DNA of 64,000 bases from FEB-12 sp964503315 (GTDB taxonomy: Bacteria; Zixibacteria; MSB-5A5; GN15; FEB-12): assembly GCA_964503315.1 (NCBI GenBank), contig CAZCZL010000002.1:186001-250000 (forward strand), written 5' to 3'. The notes beneath the pieces are model-generated. The model ran no database searches and was not told the origin of the DNA. It saw only the letters and a list, made by a program, of their open reading frames with translations. A program made the position numbers and the translations under genes. Shown here in pieces: positions 51,015 to 61,900 of the stretch (the first letter of the stretch is position 1; each line of letters opens with the position of its first letter).

Positions 51015-53873
51015 TTACTTCTTCTTGTCTCCGGTAAGTTTCTGGAGAAGTCCCTTGGTGCCTTCCTCGATAGCCTTCTTGGTATCCTCTCTGATCGATT
51101 CCTTGACCTTGCTGGTTAAGGCCGCAAAGTCGATCTTGATCTCCGGTTTCTCGACCGAACCGCCGATCACCAACGGAATGCGAAGGCGCTGCGTTTTGGA
51201 GTCAAGCAGCAAACCACCTACCAGGCCATTCTTCGCCGCATAATTCTGGGAGAGCTCTTTAGTAAGGACAATAGCGCCATTGAAGCTGATCTTATTGTCG
51301 AAAGTGTAGTAACCCTCAATTTCAGCATCCCCCATCCCGGATATGGCGGTGGTCAATTTCTCCGCCTTGACCTTTCCGTCTTCCACTTTGATCTTGCTGC
51401 GGAGGGTGCGTAGCAACTGCTCCTTGTCGACATTCAGCCCGGCTTTTTCCCCCAACGTCTGCAGACCCTGGTGCAGATTTGTGCCGAGGGTCAGTTTCCC
51501 TTCCTGCATCACCCCGTCTCCGTCCATGGTCAGAGAATTGAGGAACTGCTCCGGCTCCCAGCCGGTCGCGTTGAAGGTCCCGTTCACATTGACTTTGCCA
51601 AACAACACACCCCCGAATTTTGAGAAGCGGGTCAGGAAATCATTAGCCTCAATATTGGTAGCCGTGTACTGGCCCGTGTACTTGGGGGCGTTGAAATCAT
51701 TCAAGTCGATCGTCGTCTGACCCGCAACCTGACCGGTGTAGGCATTGCCGGTGATATCGTAGATATTGATGCGGCGATTTTCAATTTTCGCCTTTCCCTT
51801 GATAATCGTGAACTCGACTCTGCTGTAGATCAAGGTGTCGATGGCAAGAGTCCCGGCACCATCTACATCAGGAAGGAGCAGAGATGGTAGTGTATCAGTC
51901 GGTTTGCGTACGGCCTCTCCCTCCGACCCCGGGGTTGCTTCGGGGAACAGCTTGTCCGAATCAAATCGCGTTGAAGCGAGCCTAAACTGGAAAAACGGTT
52001 TCTTCAGCTTGGATCGATCAACGGTCTTGAGCGGCAGGAAATAGGGGAACGGTTCGCTCAGTTTCCCCTGGAACGACGCGTTACTGGATACAAAATCGAC
52101 CTGCATCTTCTCGACCGTGATCGTGTCCCGTGAGAGCACCAGATCGGCGTTAAACAGTTTGATCGGTTCGGGAAGGGCCGTGTCCGCGTAAGTGGCATTC
52201 ACGAAGGAGACTCTACCTCGCGGGCGGATATTCTCAAGATCCTTCGTCGATCCGCTCAGTGTCAGATCTATGTTCATTTTGCCTGTCAATTTCGGCTTGC
52301 GGGCCTCCGGGAGGAAGGGCTGGAGCATGACCAGATCGACCGCCCCCTTCATCGAACCGTCGGCCGTCATAGCGATCTCACGTGCCGCGACAGAGTCGGC
52401 AAGAATGTAGGGAACAAGATTCTCGACACGCCCCTGAAACTGCAATTGCGCGGAAGCTGTGCGCCCGTAGAATTCACGTACATTGACCAGCTTCTGGTCA
52501 AAATAGGCATCAAGAGTGAAGCTATCGATAGGTTGCGGAAGGAAGGACGCGCTGTATTTTCCCCGTTCGACAGCGATGTCACCGGAGAAATTCATGTTCC
52601 GATAGTCTTTGACCGGACCGTTGAACTGGAAATCAAACCGTGCGACTCCTTCAAGCTGGTGCGCTCCCCGCGTCGGTAGGAATGGTCGCAGGAAGATGAA
52701 ATCCAGATAGCCCGACAGTTCCCCATTCACTTCGGGCGCGGCAAAGTTGGTGACCAGAATGTTCGCCTTGATGGGTCGCCCGTCGAATGTCCCATCCTGT
52801 ACATTGAGGCGGGCGTTGTCCGGTTTGGCGTCAACGACGATGCGACGAAACTTCAGTTCTCCGATCATGTCGCGTCGCGCCAGGTTGACATCGGTAAAGA
52901 CCGCCGAACCGGAGTACACCAATGCGCTGCCGGAGCGCTTGGCATCGTAGTCAACATCCATATCAACCGCGAAGTCGCCCGAGACCCTGAAGTTCTGCAG
53001 TTCTTTGGCCGACTGCGCAGGGAGCAGGCTGAGAACCTGTTCAATGGATACTTCTTCCGCCTTGAGGGTGGCCTTTCCCTTTTCGGCGCCGGCGGTGTGG
53101 AAGAATTCGCCGGCCAGATCAAGGTCAATCTCGTTAAATCTGAAATCGGCTCGATCGATGACTACATGCCGCTGCTTCATGTTGTAGGTCGCGGCATAGA
53201 GCAGTTCGGCGCGCACGGTCGGGACGGGCTGTTTCGAGGTCACACGCAGGCTGTCGACCTGCAGTTTCCCTGTCGAAGAATAGACCCCTTCAGAGGGATT
53301 TTCCAGATCTGTCGATATCTCAAGATTCTCTGCCTGCATGGCGAAACCGCCCGAGTCGTTGGAGAAGTGGAGCATCCCTCCATGAATCTCGAGCTTGTCG
53401 AAACTGACAGCGGCGGCCGCGGATTGACCTTCGGGTGGGAGCGATCCTGCCGCGCCAGTCAACCCGGTGTCGGTCGGTTTGGCCAACGTGTAATTGTTCG
53501 TGCCGTCTGCCAGCTTGATCATGTTCAGAACCGGCTTGTTGATTATCAGGCGATTGACACGGAACTCCGACGAGATAAGCGGAAGTAGTCTGAGCTTGAT
53601 GTCGATATTTTCCGTCGTGAGAAAAGTAGGCCCCTCGAAACCGGAAGGATTGCCAATGGTCACGCTGTCAAGTTTGACTCCGAGGCCACCCCAAAGAGAC
53701 AGAGAGACATCTTTAATGCTAATCGGTCGTTTTAATGCGGCGCTGGCCTTTTCGACGGCCAGGGACCGTACTTTGTCCACCGGAAAGAACAACTGCAGCA
53801 AGATGATCACCAGGAGTATAAGGGCAACCAATGAGCCGGCTGTCCACGCAAGTATTTTCAGGATTTTCTTCAT
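51015..53873 (-). CDS. AsmA-family protein
   Basis: 952 residues from ATG 53873 (MKKILKILAWTAGSLVALILLVIILLQLFFPV), where a single membrane helix anchors the N-terminus. A promoter lies upstream, and a reading to 53936 would start before it. The periplasmic body is a repeated beta-groove protein (VRSLAVEKASAALKRPISIKDVSLSLWGGLGVKLDSVTIGNP, AALTSKVKESIREDTKKAIEEGTK C-terminus), a fold now thought to bridge phospholipid transport between membranes. It is the first gene of the ABC/peptidase/PAS operon. Confidence 0.92.
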   Translation of the reverse strand: MKKILKILAWTAGSLVALILLVIILLQLFFPVDKVRSLAVEKASAALKRPISIKDVSLSLWGGLGVKLDSVTIGNPSGFEGPTFLTTENIDIKLRLLPLISSEFRVNRLIINKPVLNMIKLADGTNNYTLAKPTDTGLTGAAGSLPPEGQSAAAAVSFDKLEIHGGMLHFSNDSGGFAMQAENLEISTDLENPSEGVYSSTGKLQVDSLRVTSKQPVPTVRAELLYAATYNMKQRHVVIDRADFRFNEIDLDLAGEFFHTAGAEKGKATLKAEEVSIEQVLSLLPAQSAKELQNFRVSGDFAVDMDVDYDAKRSGSALVYSGSAVFTDVNLARRDMIGELKFRRIVVDAKPDNARLNVQDGTFDGRPIKANILVTNFAAPEVNGELSGYLDFIFLRPFLPTRGAHQLEGVARFDFQFNGPVKDYRNMNFSGDIAVERGKYSASFLPQPIDSFTLDAYFDQKLVNVREFYGRTASAQLQFQGRVENLVPYILADSVAAREIAMTADGSMKGAVDLVMLQPFLPEARKPKLTGKMNIDLTLSGSTKDLENIRPRGRVSFVNATYADTALPEPIKLFNADLVLSRDTITVEKMQVDFVSSNASFQGKLSEPFPYFLPLKTVDRSKLKKPFFQFRLASTRFDSDKLFPEATPGSEGEAVRKPTDTLPSLLLPDVDGAGTLAIDTLIYSRVEFTIIKGKAKIENRRINIYDITGNAYTGQVAGQTTIDLNDFNAPKYTGQYTATNIEANDFLTRFSKFGGVLFGKVNVNGTFNATGWEPEQFLNSLTMDGDGVMQEGKLTLGTNLHQGLQTLGEKAGLNVDKEQLLRTLRSKIKVEDGKVKAEKLTTAISGMGDAEIEGYYTFDNKISFNGAIVLTKELSQNYAAKNGLVGGLLLDSKTQRLRIPLVIGGSVEKPEIKIDFAALTSKVKESIREDTKKAIEEGTKGLLQKLTGDKKK

Positions 53874-53907
53874 CTCTGTTTGTACACCTTTCCCCAACTC
53901 CCGACGC

Positions 53908-53936
53908 ATGGTAGACAAAGGAGCGCCGCCTGACAA
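53908..53936 (-). promoter_or_regulatory. Candidate promoter of the AsmA-ABC-peptidase operon
   Basis: TTGTCA (53936-53931) and TACCAT (53913-53908) are 17 bases apart. The predicted start near 53901 leaves a leader of about 28 bases before the ATG at 53873. Confidence 0.4.
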
Positions 53937-53954
53937 GTTTTAATCGACGGCCAG

Positions 53955-53985
53955 AACAAACGGCAGACTCATAGAGAATCTGCCG
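53955..53985 (-). terminator. Terminator after the metal-dependent hydrolase gene
   Basis: CGGCAGA / TCTGCCG form a 7-bp stem, with inner CTC / GAG pairing, followed on the minus strand by TTTGTT. It is 22 bases after the hydrolase stop. Confidence 0.65.
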
Positions 53986-54007
53986 CGAAAATTGGTCGCT
54001 GAACCCG

Positions 54008-54685
54008 TCAGATCTCGAGGGTTTCGCCTGGCTTGAGGATCACGACACGCGGGCCAGTCACCTTTTGGGCAAAGATCTCCGGTCCGGCCTCGATCACCGG
54101 GAACGTGTCATAGTGAATCGGCACGACCGTCTTGGGTCGAAGGAACTCCACCGCCTTAACTGCGTCATCAATTCCCATAGTGAAATTGTCGCCGATCGGG
54201 AGGAACGCCAGGTCGATCTGATTCATGTCGCCGATAAGCTTCATGTCGTAGAACAGACCCGTATCTCCAGGATGATAGATGGTCCTTTCACCTATCTCGA
54301 TGAGGAATCCGGTCGCCGGACCCATATAAACAGAGGCATCTTCACCGCCGCCAGAACCGTGGTGGGCAATGGTCAATTTTACCCGTCCGAAATCAAACTT
54401 GTGAGAGCCGCCAATATGCATAGGGTGGACTTTGACGCCGAATTTGGCGGCATACATACAGATCTCATAATTGGCGATCAGGAGGCAGTCGTTCTTCTGG
54501 CAAATCTGGAGTGTATCCCCAAAATGGTCGCCATGCCCGTGGCTGACCAGAACATAGTTTACTTCTACCTCATCGGCCTTCAATGCGGCGAGAGGATTGC
54601 CGGTGAGAAACGGATCGATAATGAGGCGGATATATCCATCAGTGAGGGTCACACAGGAGTGACCGAGAAAGCGAGCTTGTACCAT
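54008..54685 (-). CDS. UPF0173 metal-dependent hydrolase (metallo-beta-lactamase fold)
   Basis: 225 residues. MVQARFLGHSCVTLTDGYIRLIIDPFLTGNP and the HxHxDH motif (SHGHGDHFG) are the family signature. Other metal ligands are visible at HPGDTGLF and VPIHYDTFPVIE. The physiological substrate is unknown. It follows mnmA by 39 bases and is followed by a terminator. Confidence 0.95.
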   Translation of the reverse strand: MVQARFLGHSCVTLTDGYIRLIIDPFLTGNPLAALKADEVEVNYVLVSHGHGDHFGDTLQICQKNDCLLIANYEICMYAAKFGVKVHPMHIGGSHKFDFGRVKLTIAHHGSGGGEDASVYMGPATGFLIEIGERTIYHPGDTGLFYDMKLIGDMNQIDLAFLPIGDNFTMGIDDAVKAVEFLRPKTVVPIHYDTFPVIEAGPEIFAQKVTGPRVVILKPGETLEI

Positions 54686-54724
54686 GTATCCTCCGTGAAC
54701 TGCGAGCGAAGCGGGGTGTCCGGA

Positions 54725-55816
54725 CTACGCGATTATCCCGCCGCCCAGCAGAATGTCGCCATCATAGAATACCACCGACTGCCCGGGCGAGATCGCACGC
54801 TGACTGTCGTGGAATATAACTTTGGCCGAACGCTCAGTCAAGGGAGTGACCGTCGCACGGCCGGGCTGATGTAAATAGCGGATCTTCACTTCGGCTTCAA
54901 AAGGGCTGCCGTCCACTTCGCGCGCTACCCAGTTTATTCCTTCGGCCACCAGTTCCTGTTTAAAGAGACCGTCGTTATCCCCCACGATCACGCGATTGGA
55001 TTCAATCTCGATGCGCTGTACATAGAGCGGCGTGGGATGAGAAATGCCCAGCCCCTTGCGCTGGCCGATGGTGAAAAACGCGGTTCCCTCATGGTGGCCG
55101 AGCAGTTCTCCGCTCTCATGACGGATCTCACCGCGCTCAAACTGTCTCCCCCGCTTCTGCTCAAACTCTGACAGAAAGCGGCGGTAATTGTTATCGGTCA
55201 CAAAACAGATCTCACGGGACTCCGGTTTAGAGGCGGTCTTGAGCCCGCGCCGATGAGCGATCTCGCGCACCTGGCTTTTTAGCAGCCCTCCCAAAGGCAT
55301 CAAAGTATGGGCGAGCGCATCCTGAGTCACTCCCCAGAGCACATAGGATTGATCGCGCGTAGCGTCGACACCCTTACGCACGTAGAAACGTCCATTGGTC
55401 CCTTGCTCTATGAACGCGTAGTGGCCGGTGGCGATATAGTCGCAGCCCACCTCGCGAGCCTTCTGCAAAAAGGCATTCCATTTGACGTCGGAGTTGCATC
55501 GAACGCAGGGATTCGGGGTACGTCCCGCCCAGTACTCCGATACGAAGTTTTCGATCACTGTATCCCGGAAGTGTGCTGACAGATTGAGCACGTAGAATGG
55601 CGCCCCAATGGCGTCGCACACGAACCGACAGTCCGTAATTGAGTCGAGCGTACAGCAGCGGCCATCCTTATAAATATCGCCGCCAACTTCCACGTAGTCC
55701 CAGAGCTTCATGTGCGCGCCGACAACATCGTACCCTTGTTCTTTAAGGAGGAATGCGGCCACAGAGGAATCCACCCCTCCCGACATGGCGACAAGTACAC
55801 GCTTGCTCATGGACAA
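54725..55816 (-). CDS. mnmA: tRNA 2-thiouridylase MnmA
   Basis: 363 residues. PP-loop ATP motif SGGVDSSVAAF, the catalytic cysteine pair in TPNPCVRCNSDVKW and SREICFVTDN, and ATGHYAF and GQRKGLGI motifs. It thiolates U34 of tRNA for Lys, Glu and Gln. The gene for a cysteine desulfurase lies nine bases upstream, a common pairing that supplies the sulfur. Two in-frame ATGs, 55816 and 55810, are possible starts. Confidence 0.98.
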   Translation of the reverse strand: MSMSKRVLVAMSGGVDSSVAAFLLKEQGYDVVGAHMKLWDYVEVGGDIYKDGRCCTLDSITDCRFVCDAIGAPFYVLNLSAHFRDTVIENFVSEYWAGRTPNPCVRCNSDVKWNAFLQKAREVGCDYIATGHYAFIEQGTNGRFYVRKGVDATRDQSYVLWGVTQDALAHTLMPLGGLLKSQVREIAHRRGLKTASKPESREICFVTDNNYRRFLSEFEQKRGRQFERGEIRHESGELLGHHEGTAFFTIGQRKGLGISHPTPLYVQRIEIESNRVIVGDNDGLFKQELVAEGINWVAREVDGSPFEAEVKIRYLHQPGRATVTPLTERSAKVIFHDSQRAISPGQSVVFYDGDILLGGGIIA

Positions 55817-55825
55817 GTAACCAAC

Positions 55826-56992
55826 CTACGAACGGTTGTACTCCGGAGACATTGAACGTATGCGCTCAACTATCGGCGGAAGAACTTGCAGTACATGGTC
55901 CAGTTGCTCTTTGGTGGTGGACCGGCCGAGCGAGAAACGGATCGCCCCGTTCGCGATATGCGCAGGGATCCCCATAGCGGTAAGAACATGGGAAGGTTCA
56001 GTCGCGCCAGAGGTACAGGCAGAACCAGAAGCAACCGCGATCCCCTCCATATCCAGCCCCAGTATCACCGGTTCGCCGGTCGTGCCCTTAAAGGAAACGT
56101 TCACGGTCTGAGGAATGCGGTTGCGCCGAGGGCCATTGAACTTAATATCCGGGATCAGTGATTCAAGTCTGGAGAGAAAATAGTCCGACAGCTCCTGCAT
56201 TTTTACAAAGTCATCATTCATTCTGCGATCAGCGATCTCCAGCGCCTTAGCCAATCCGACCGCGCCAGCCACATTCTCAGTGCCAGGACGGCGCTTCTTC
56301 TCGTGCGAGCCACCGTACATGATCGGAGATATCTTTATTCCCTGTCTTATGAAAAGCGCTCCTGTTCCTTTCGGACCATAAATCTTGTGGCCGGTCAAGG
56401 AGAGCATATCGACCCCAAGTTCCTTGACATCGACTTTGACTTTGCCGATTGATTGAACGGCATCGGTATGGAAGAGCACATTCCGCTCGTGCGCTACGTT
56501 TGAAAGAGACGCAAGGTCCTGAATGGTGCCGGTCTCGTTATTGCCGTGCATGATGGAGACAAGGAAAGTATCGTCGCGTAGAGCCGTTCTCAATTCGTCC
56601 GGATTTGCGAAACCCGCGCTATCGACTGGCAGGATCGACAGCTCAAACCCCTCCTTGTGATGCAGGTGCTCAGCGGACTCGATGACTGCGTGATGTTCAT
56701 TGGCCGCGACAGCCAGATGTTTCTTCTTGCCGCGGAACTGATAGGCGGTGCCGAGAATGGCTATGTTGTCGGACTCGGTACCACCCGAAGTGAAAAACAG
56801 CTCTGCCGGCTGGCAATTGATGAAGGCGGCAATTGACTCGCGGGACGATTCGAGTGCTACTTTAGCTGTTCGTCCGAACTGATGGACAGAGCTTGCGTTA
56901 CCGAATCCATCGACAAGAATTGGTAACATCGCTTGGACGACTTCAGGTTCCACCGGGGTGGTCGCGTTATGGTCAAGGTAGATGGGTTGCAT
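55826..56992 (-). CDS. Cysteine desulfurase (NifS/IscS family)
   Basis: 388 residues from ATG 56992 (MQPIYLDHNATTPVEPEVVQAM), preceded by GGAGG. A longer reading to 57049 adds 19 non-family residues. PLP lysine in SLTGHKIYGPKGTGALF, and the reactive cysteine in SGSACTSGATEPSHVL with a short loop. It transfers sulfur from cysteine, likely to MnmA next door. Confidence 0.96.
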   Translation of the reverse strand: MQPIYLDHNATTPVEPEVVQAMLPILVDGFGNASSVHQFGRTAKVALESSRESIAAFINCQPAELFFTSGGTESDNIAILGTAYQFRGKKKHLAVAANEHHAVIESAEHLHHKEGFELSILPVDSAGFANPDELRTALRDDTFLVSIMHGNNETGTIQDLASLSNVAHERNVLFHTDAVQSIGKVKVDVKELGVDMLSLTGHKIYGPKGTGALFIRQGIKISPIMYGGSHEKKRRPGTENVAGAVGLAKALEIADRRMNDDFVKMQELSDYFLSRLESLIPDIKFNGPRRNRIPQTVNVSFKGTTGEPVILGLDMEGIAVASGSACTSGATEPSHVLTAMGIPAHIANGAIRFSLGRSTTKEQLDHVLQVLPPIVERIRSMSPEYNRS

Positions 56993-57056
56993 GGTAAATT
57001 CGGTCCTCCAACGGTGGACTCTGCCGGGCCAATTCCCCGCAAATTTCACCGTTCAA

Positions 57057-58943
57057 CTAGAACGCATACAAGATAGTAAAGTGCCAGCGGTCGGCCAAGG
57101 GATAACGTTGCGATTTGATGGTTCGGGCATAGTCGATTCGTATCGGGCCGGCGGGAGTAACGATCTGAACACCCGTCCCAAGGGCAAAGGCAAAGTCGTT
57201 GAATTGCAGTTTGTCCCAATCCTCAAAGCCGTTCCCCATGTCGAAGAAGAGCGATTGATAGAGAGGCCAGGAGCGTGTTATCTGGAGAGTTTTCCACCGG
57301 AACTCCTGGTTGAAGACGGCATAAACAAGTGCTCCGGCAGGTTTGTCGTCGACCTGCGGGCCAAGGGAGTTTTCCCGGAATCCGCGAATGGTATTGGCGC
57401 CACCAAGATAGAACCTGTCTTCAAGGGGAACATCAGTACCCGCACCAAACGCATCAGCCCATCCCCCTTTGATCCGAGTCGCTGATATCCAGCCCGGCCA
57501 AACCACCTGATAGCTGGAGAATGACAGCTCGGCCTTCATAAAGTCCTCATCTCCCCCAAGGAGTCCGCCGTAGTACTGAAGCGATCCGTCCAGCACGGCG
57601 CCACGAGTCGGAATGAATGCGTTGTCCCGACTGTCACGGCGAACATCGAAGATCAACTTCCGTCGGTTCGAGAGCCCCTCCTCTTCGGCCTTGATATCGA
57701 TTTGATCCTCAGGTACACCGGTGATTGTGACCGACTGGTACTCAAAACCGAATCGAATGGCGGCAAGCTGCCCGAACTTTCGAGTGGTCGAAGCCGCGAC
57801 CGACCAGGAGCTGACATCGTATTCCTGGGTGGCAGACTTTACTTCCGGGCGAACCTCGCCGGTCAGGTCAAGCGGCATACGCAAACCGAGGAACCACGGC
57901 TGTGTATAGCGAGCACGGTAAATGTGGTTAAGCAAACGGCTGTCTGAACCAACCGCGAACTGATAGCTCGACGACAGTTCAAGTCTGCGGGAACCGAGGA
58001 AATTTCGTTTGCCGAAAAGTGCAGTGAAATCCCAGAGTAGATCACGAACCTTTGACTGGGCCGCACCGGTTTGAAAGGTTGCGTACATCGGCTTTCGTTC
58101 TCTTACGCGCAGGAGAAAGTCCGGATTGAGGCTGTCCGGTGAATTCGGGTCGGTCGCCAGGGTGAGTGTGCTGAAGTACCCTGACTCGTAGAGCCGCTGC
58201 TGTGAATTGACAATATCCTCGCGCTTGTACAATGAGCCGGTTTTGACCTTCAATTCTCGTTCCGCGACCTTTTGCGGGTAGTCGTCAATTCCCTCTATTT
58301 TGACCTTTCCGAAGTGGACCAGTGGCCCGGAACTGATGGTAAACGTCATGGGGCTCCTGCCAAGTGAGTCAACAAGATCAAAGCTTGTGACTACCTGAGA
58401 GTAAGGATACCCGTTATTCGCCAGAATGGCTTTCATGTCAAACTCCGCCTGGCGAAGGACCACAGGGCTGATCGGTCTACCCGGCCGCATCCGGCCGGCG
58501 ATCTTCACAAAGTCCCCCCTGAATTGCGATGGGAACTCACCCACAACTTGGGAGAAGCCGTAGAAATAGCGTCTCCCCTCGGCTATAGTAATACGAGCTT
58601 CAGCCTCACTCGCCGAATCAGTAGTGCGCGGAAGATACTCCGTGCGCACGGCAACATCGAGAAAACCTTCGGTGAGATACAGGTAGGTGACCTCAAGAGA
58701 ATCGCGGCGCGGCGTCTCTCGTTGCACTTTCATGCGCCGTTCCCCACGCAGCCCCCGCCAGAAGTTGGCTGTGCGAGAATACAGTTTGGACTTGATATCT
58801 TTGTCCGACAGGAACTGGTTGCCGACAATAGTGATCTTGGTGATCTTCGGCTCGCGGAACATCCAGCGTTGGGTTGCCCGATCCGCGGCTATCGCAGACG
58901 AGGCCATGAACATAAAGAGAAGCAGCAAGAACACCCGGCGCAC
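57057..58943 (-). CDS. Omp85-family outer-membrane protein (TamA-like)
   Basis: 628 residues. Signal peptide (MRRVFLLLLFMFMASSAIA). Three POTRA repeats follow (KITKITIVGNQFLSDKDIKSKLYSR, then GYPYSQVVTSFDLVDSL, then HFGKVKIEGIDDYPQKVAERELKVKTGSLYKREDI), then a 16-strand barrel with the RGF motif (NTIRGFRENSLG) and a C-terminal aromatic end (WHFTILYAF). It assembles outer-membrane proteins. Because TamB is encoded immediately upstream on the same strand, a TamA-type role is likelier than BamA. Position 58943 is 3 bases from the tamB stop. Confidence 0.9.
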   Translation of the reverse strand: MRRVFLLLLFMFMASSAIAADRATQRWMFREPKITKITIVGNQFLSDKDIKSKLYSRTANFWRGLRGERRMKVQRETPRRDSLEVTYLYLTEGFLDVAVRTEYLPRTTDSASEAEARITIAEGRRYFYGFSQVVGEFPSQFRGDFVKIAGRMRPGRPISPVVLRQAEFDMKAILANNGYPYSQVVTSFDLVDSLGRSPMTFTISSGPLVHFGKVKIEGIDDYPQKVAERELKVKTGSLYKREDIVNSQQRLYESGYFSTLTLATDPNSPDSLNPDFLLRVRERKPMYATFQTGAAQSKVRDLLWDFTALFGKRNFLGSRRLELSSSYQFAVGSDSRLLNHIYRARYTQPWFLGLRMPLDLTGEVRPEVKSATQEYDVSSWSVAASTTRKFGQLAAIRFGFEYQSVTITGVPEDQIDIKAEEEGLSNRRKLIFDVRRDSRDNAFIPTRGAVLDGSLQYYGGLLGGDEDFMKAELSFSSYQVVWPGWISATRIKGGWADAFGAGTDVPLEDRFYLGGANTIRGFRENSLGPQVDDKPAGALVYAVFNQEFRWKTLQITRSWPLYQSLFFDMGNGFEDWDKLQFNDFAFALGTGVQIVTPAGPIRIDYARTIKSQRYPLADRWHFTILYAF

Positions 58944-58946
58944 GGA

Positions 58947-61900
58947 CTATTTGAACTCCCAGTGAAGTTTCAGGTTGAGGTGATAGAGATCCTCTTCATC
59001 GCGACGGCCTTCGACCAGGAATGATTTGTTCAAACGATATTCAAACCCCAGTTCCCGGCCGGTCGCGCCCGAGAGTGATGAACGACCATAGACATAGAGA
59101 CTTGGCGTGGTGTAGAAGCCGAGCGTGACACGCGATTTCAAAGGATCAAACTTGCCGGAATACAGAGGATCGATCTCAAAGGTCTCCACGCCCAGTCGAC
59201 TCAATTGGCGCGATCCGATCTGAGAAACTTGCGTTCCGAGCAAGCCGGTCAACCGTTGCTCTAACCCAGTGAACGAGGCACCAGACGCATCGGATGTCGC
59301 CGAGTTAGTCACCAACAGCGGGAGCAGATCTTCGCGACTGAAACCGGCATCGCCCGACACGGCGAGTTGCGGCTCTTCGAGAGTACCTGTCACGACAACG
59401 CACAGCTCTTCATCTTTGCGTGGCTCATCATCAGTTGCCACACCGCGAATGATCGTGCAGGCGGTGACATCGAGGGTCGGATTCGGCTCGGCAACGTTAT
59501 CATAGATAGCTCGTGATCCGGGCTGAATCGTCCAACTCCGGTCGAATAACGGCGCCTGTCCCCTGAGAATTTCCATCTCTCCAATGAATCGATACTCACC
59601 TCGCTCGCGGATGATATTCAGGAACCCGGCAAATTCGGCATCAATATCATCGTTTTCTATCCAGAAATTCGAGGGGACCTCGACATTCAGGTTGAAGTTC
59701 CAGGCCTGATCGCCGGCCAGGGCCACCATGATCGGTGAGCCTTCATCTGGTTCCGCGAAGTTCGCCCGATAGCGAGCCGACAAAATGACCAGATCGCCGG
59801 TTACTTCCGGCGGAGATTCTCCCTGGACGGAAAGATCACCCTCCACCACCGCGTGAATGTCATCCAGTTCGTAATAGACTGGGAACGCCCGTGGCAATGA
59901 GACATCGATATTCCAAATGATATTATTCAACTGCTTGAAAGTCAGGTCGCCTTCGATGGTCGCGATACTCTTCCCGCTTGGGGCGCGGGTGTCCCGGACG
60001 TATGCTTCAATCTGGTCGACTATGACTTGGTTATCGCGCATCCCAAAGGTCGCTGAATCGGCAAAGATGGTATCGACGAGGTCGTAGTACTTCAGTTTGG
60101 CGTGCTGCAACGTGACCGAACCTTCAAGGTGTGGAGCATTTGGAGTTCCGAAGAGCCTCACATTTGCCAGCATATCTCCGGCGAGATACTCAACAGTCGG
60201 CAAAAAGGCCTCCACGAGGTCAAACTTATGGTCGGATGCCTGAATGGTCAGATCAAACGGACGATCCAGTATCTGTATCGAGTCCGCGGTCAGATCCAAG
60301 TCTACATCGAAGCTCCCCCGCGCGCGATAGATACCGGTATCTGAGGTCAGCAGACTGCTGTCGACGATAAGAGTACGTTCGCGATATGACGCGGATAGAC
60401 GCAAGTCGCCCAAATGCATTTCCTTCCATGCAACGGAATCGACTTCGCCCGTCATGTCAAAAACCGGGGAACGCAGTGAGCCACCGAGCTTCCCCTGCAG
60501 CGAAGCCCGGCCGTTTAGAGGAAAGTCCGGCCGGAAGAGACTTGCCCAGTCGCGAATCGGCACATCATTTATGGAGAATGCGAACTTGAGTCCGCCATCA
60601 TAATCGTATCTGCCGAGCGCCATGGCCATTGAGCCGCCGCTGGCGATCGCGCCTCGCTCAATGGTCACGCCGCGGTCATCAACCGCCAATTCGAGTTGAC
60701 CGCGATTAAACAAGCGCTGGTCTTTGAAGAGAAGAGTCAGCGAGTCGATATAGACCTTCTGTGGAGTCTCACGATGGTGAAGGTATCCGTGCGCCATTGC
60801 CCGGAAATCCGGCGAGTAGAGGAACATGGTGTCGACATTCACGACTTGATGGTAGATATCCAAAAACGTAAACAAGGTATCATAAGGAATATCGTAAAGC
60901 ACCCCTCCATACGCTGAGGCGATCACCTGCCCGCTCTGCTCGGAAAACATGCGGCTTATATTGACGCCCAGATCAAGACTGTCTGTGAAGACATCGTATA
61001 TCCAGGCGGAGTCGGATTCAAAGGCGGCCTGCAGGTCCGGGTCCTTGGTCGAGCCGGTAATGGAAGCCTGACCAGTTGCCCGTCCGGCCAGCTCTTTGAT
61101 AAAAAGCTTGCCCTGGTATGCCTCCAGATTGGGAAGATCGGCATTCACCAGCAGGCTGATGTCGCGGCTATACTCGACATCACCTGTCACCTCAAACTTG
61201 TTGCCAAAGTATTCGACCAAGAAGGGTTCAGGAAAGGTCACTTTCTTAGTAGTAATGTTGACCGTACCGCTGGCGTATTGAAGCGGGTAATCTGCAAAAT
61301 AGCTGTCATAAAAGTCGCCGGTGACGGACAACAGCATGTCGTCATTCTTGAATGACGAGCCATTGAGGTGTATGTCAGCGTTGAGATCTGAGGAAAGCGT
61401 CCCCTTGATCAATGACTCCAGATTGAAGTGCTCGATCGCCAGATCGACCTGATACTTCTCGGGTTTATTGCTGAAGTCGATCTTTCCGGAGCCGTCCAGC
61501 GCACAGCGATCGAGTATCAGGCCATAAAGCGTGTCCAGCTCCAGAAGTTTCTCCGGAAAATGGAAATGGAAATTGAGGAACAAGTTGTTGATGTCAGCGA
61601 TGAGAAAGCGCCCACCCAGGCCGAGTGAGCCGTTGAGCATGGAATCGCTGAAGGTGACCGACCCGTAGAGATCGATCATGCCAGTGAGCTTGACTCCGGT
61701 CCAATTCGCAAGCTCCCGCAGATCGAGATTGTCCGCGTTAAATGATATCTGGCCGGATTTTTGTTTTATCCCCCCTGCCCCGTTCAATTTGATATGCGTG
61801 CTGTCGCGGCTGATGGTCAGATCACGAAATGCGACCAACTGGTGTGAATAGGTCACCTGGCCGGTCAGCGATGACAACTTGTACTTGTCGCGATTGGAAT

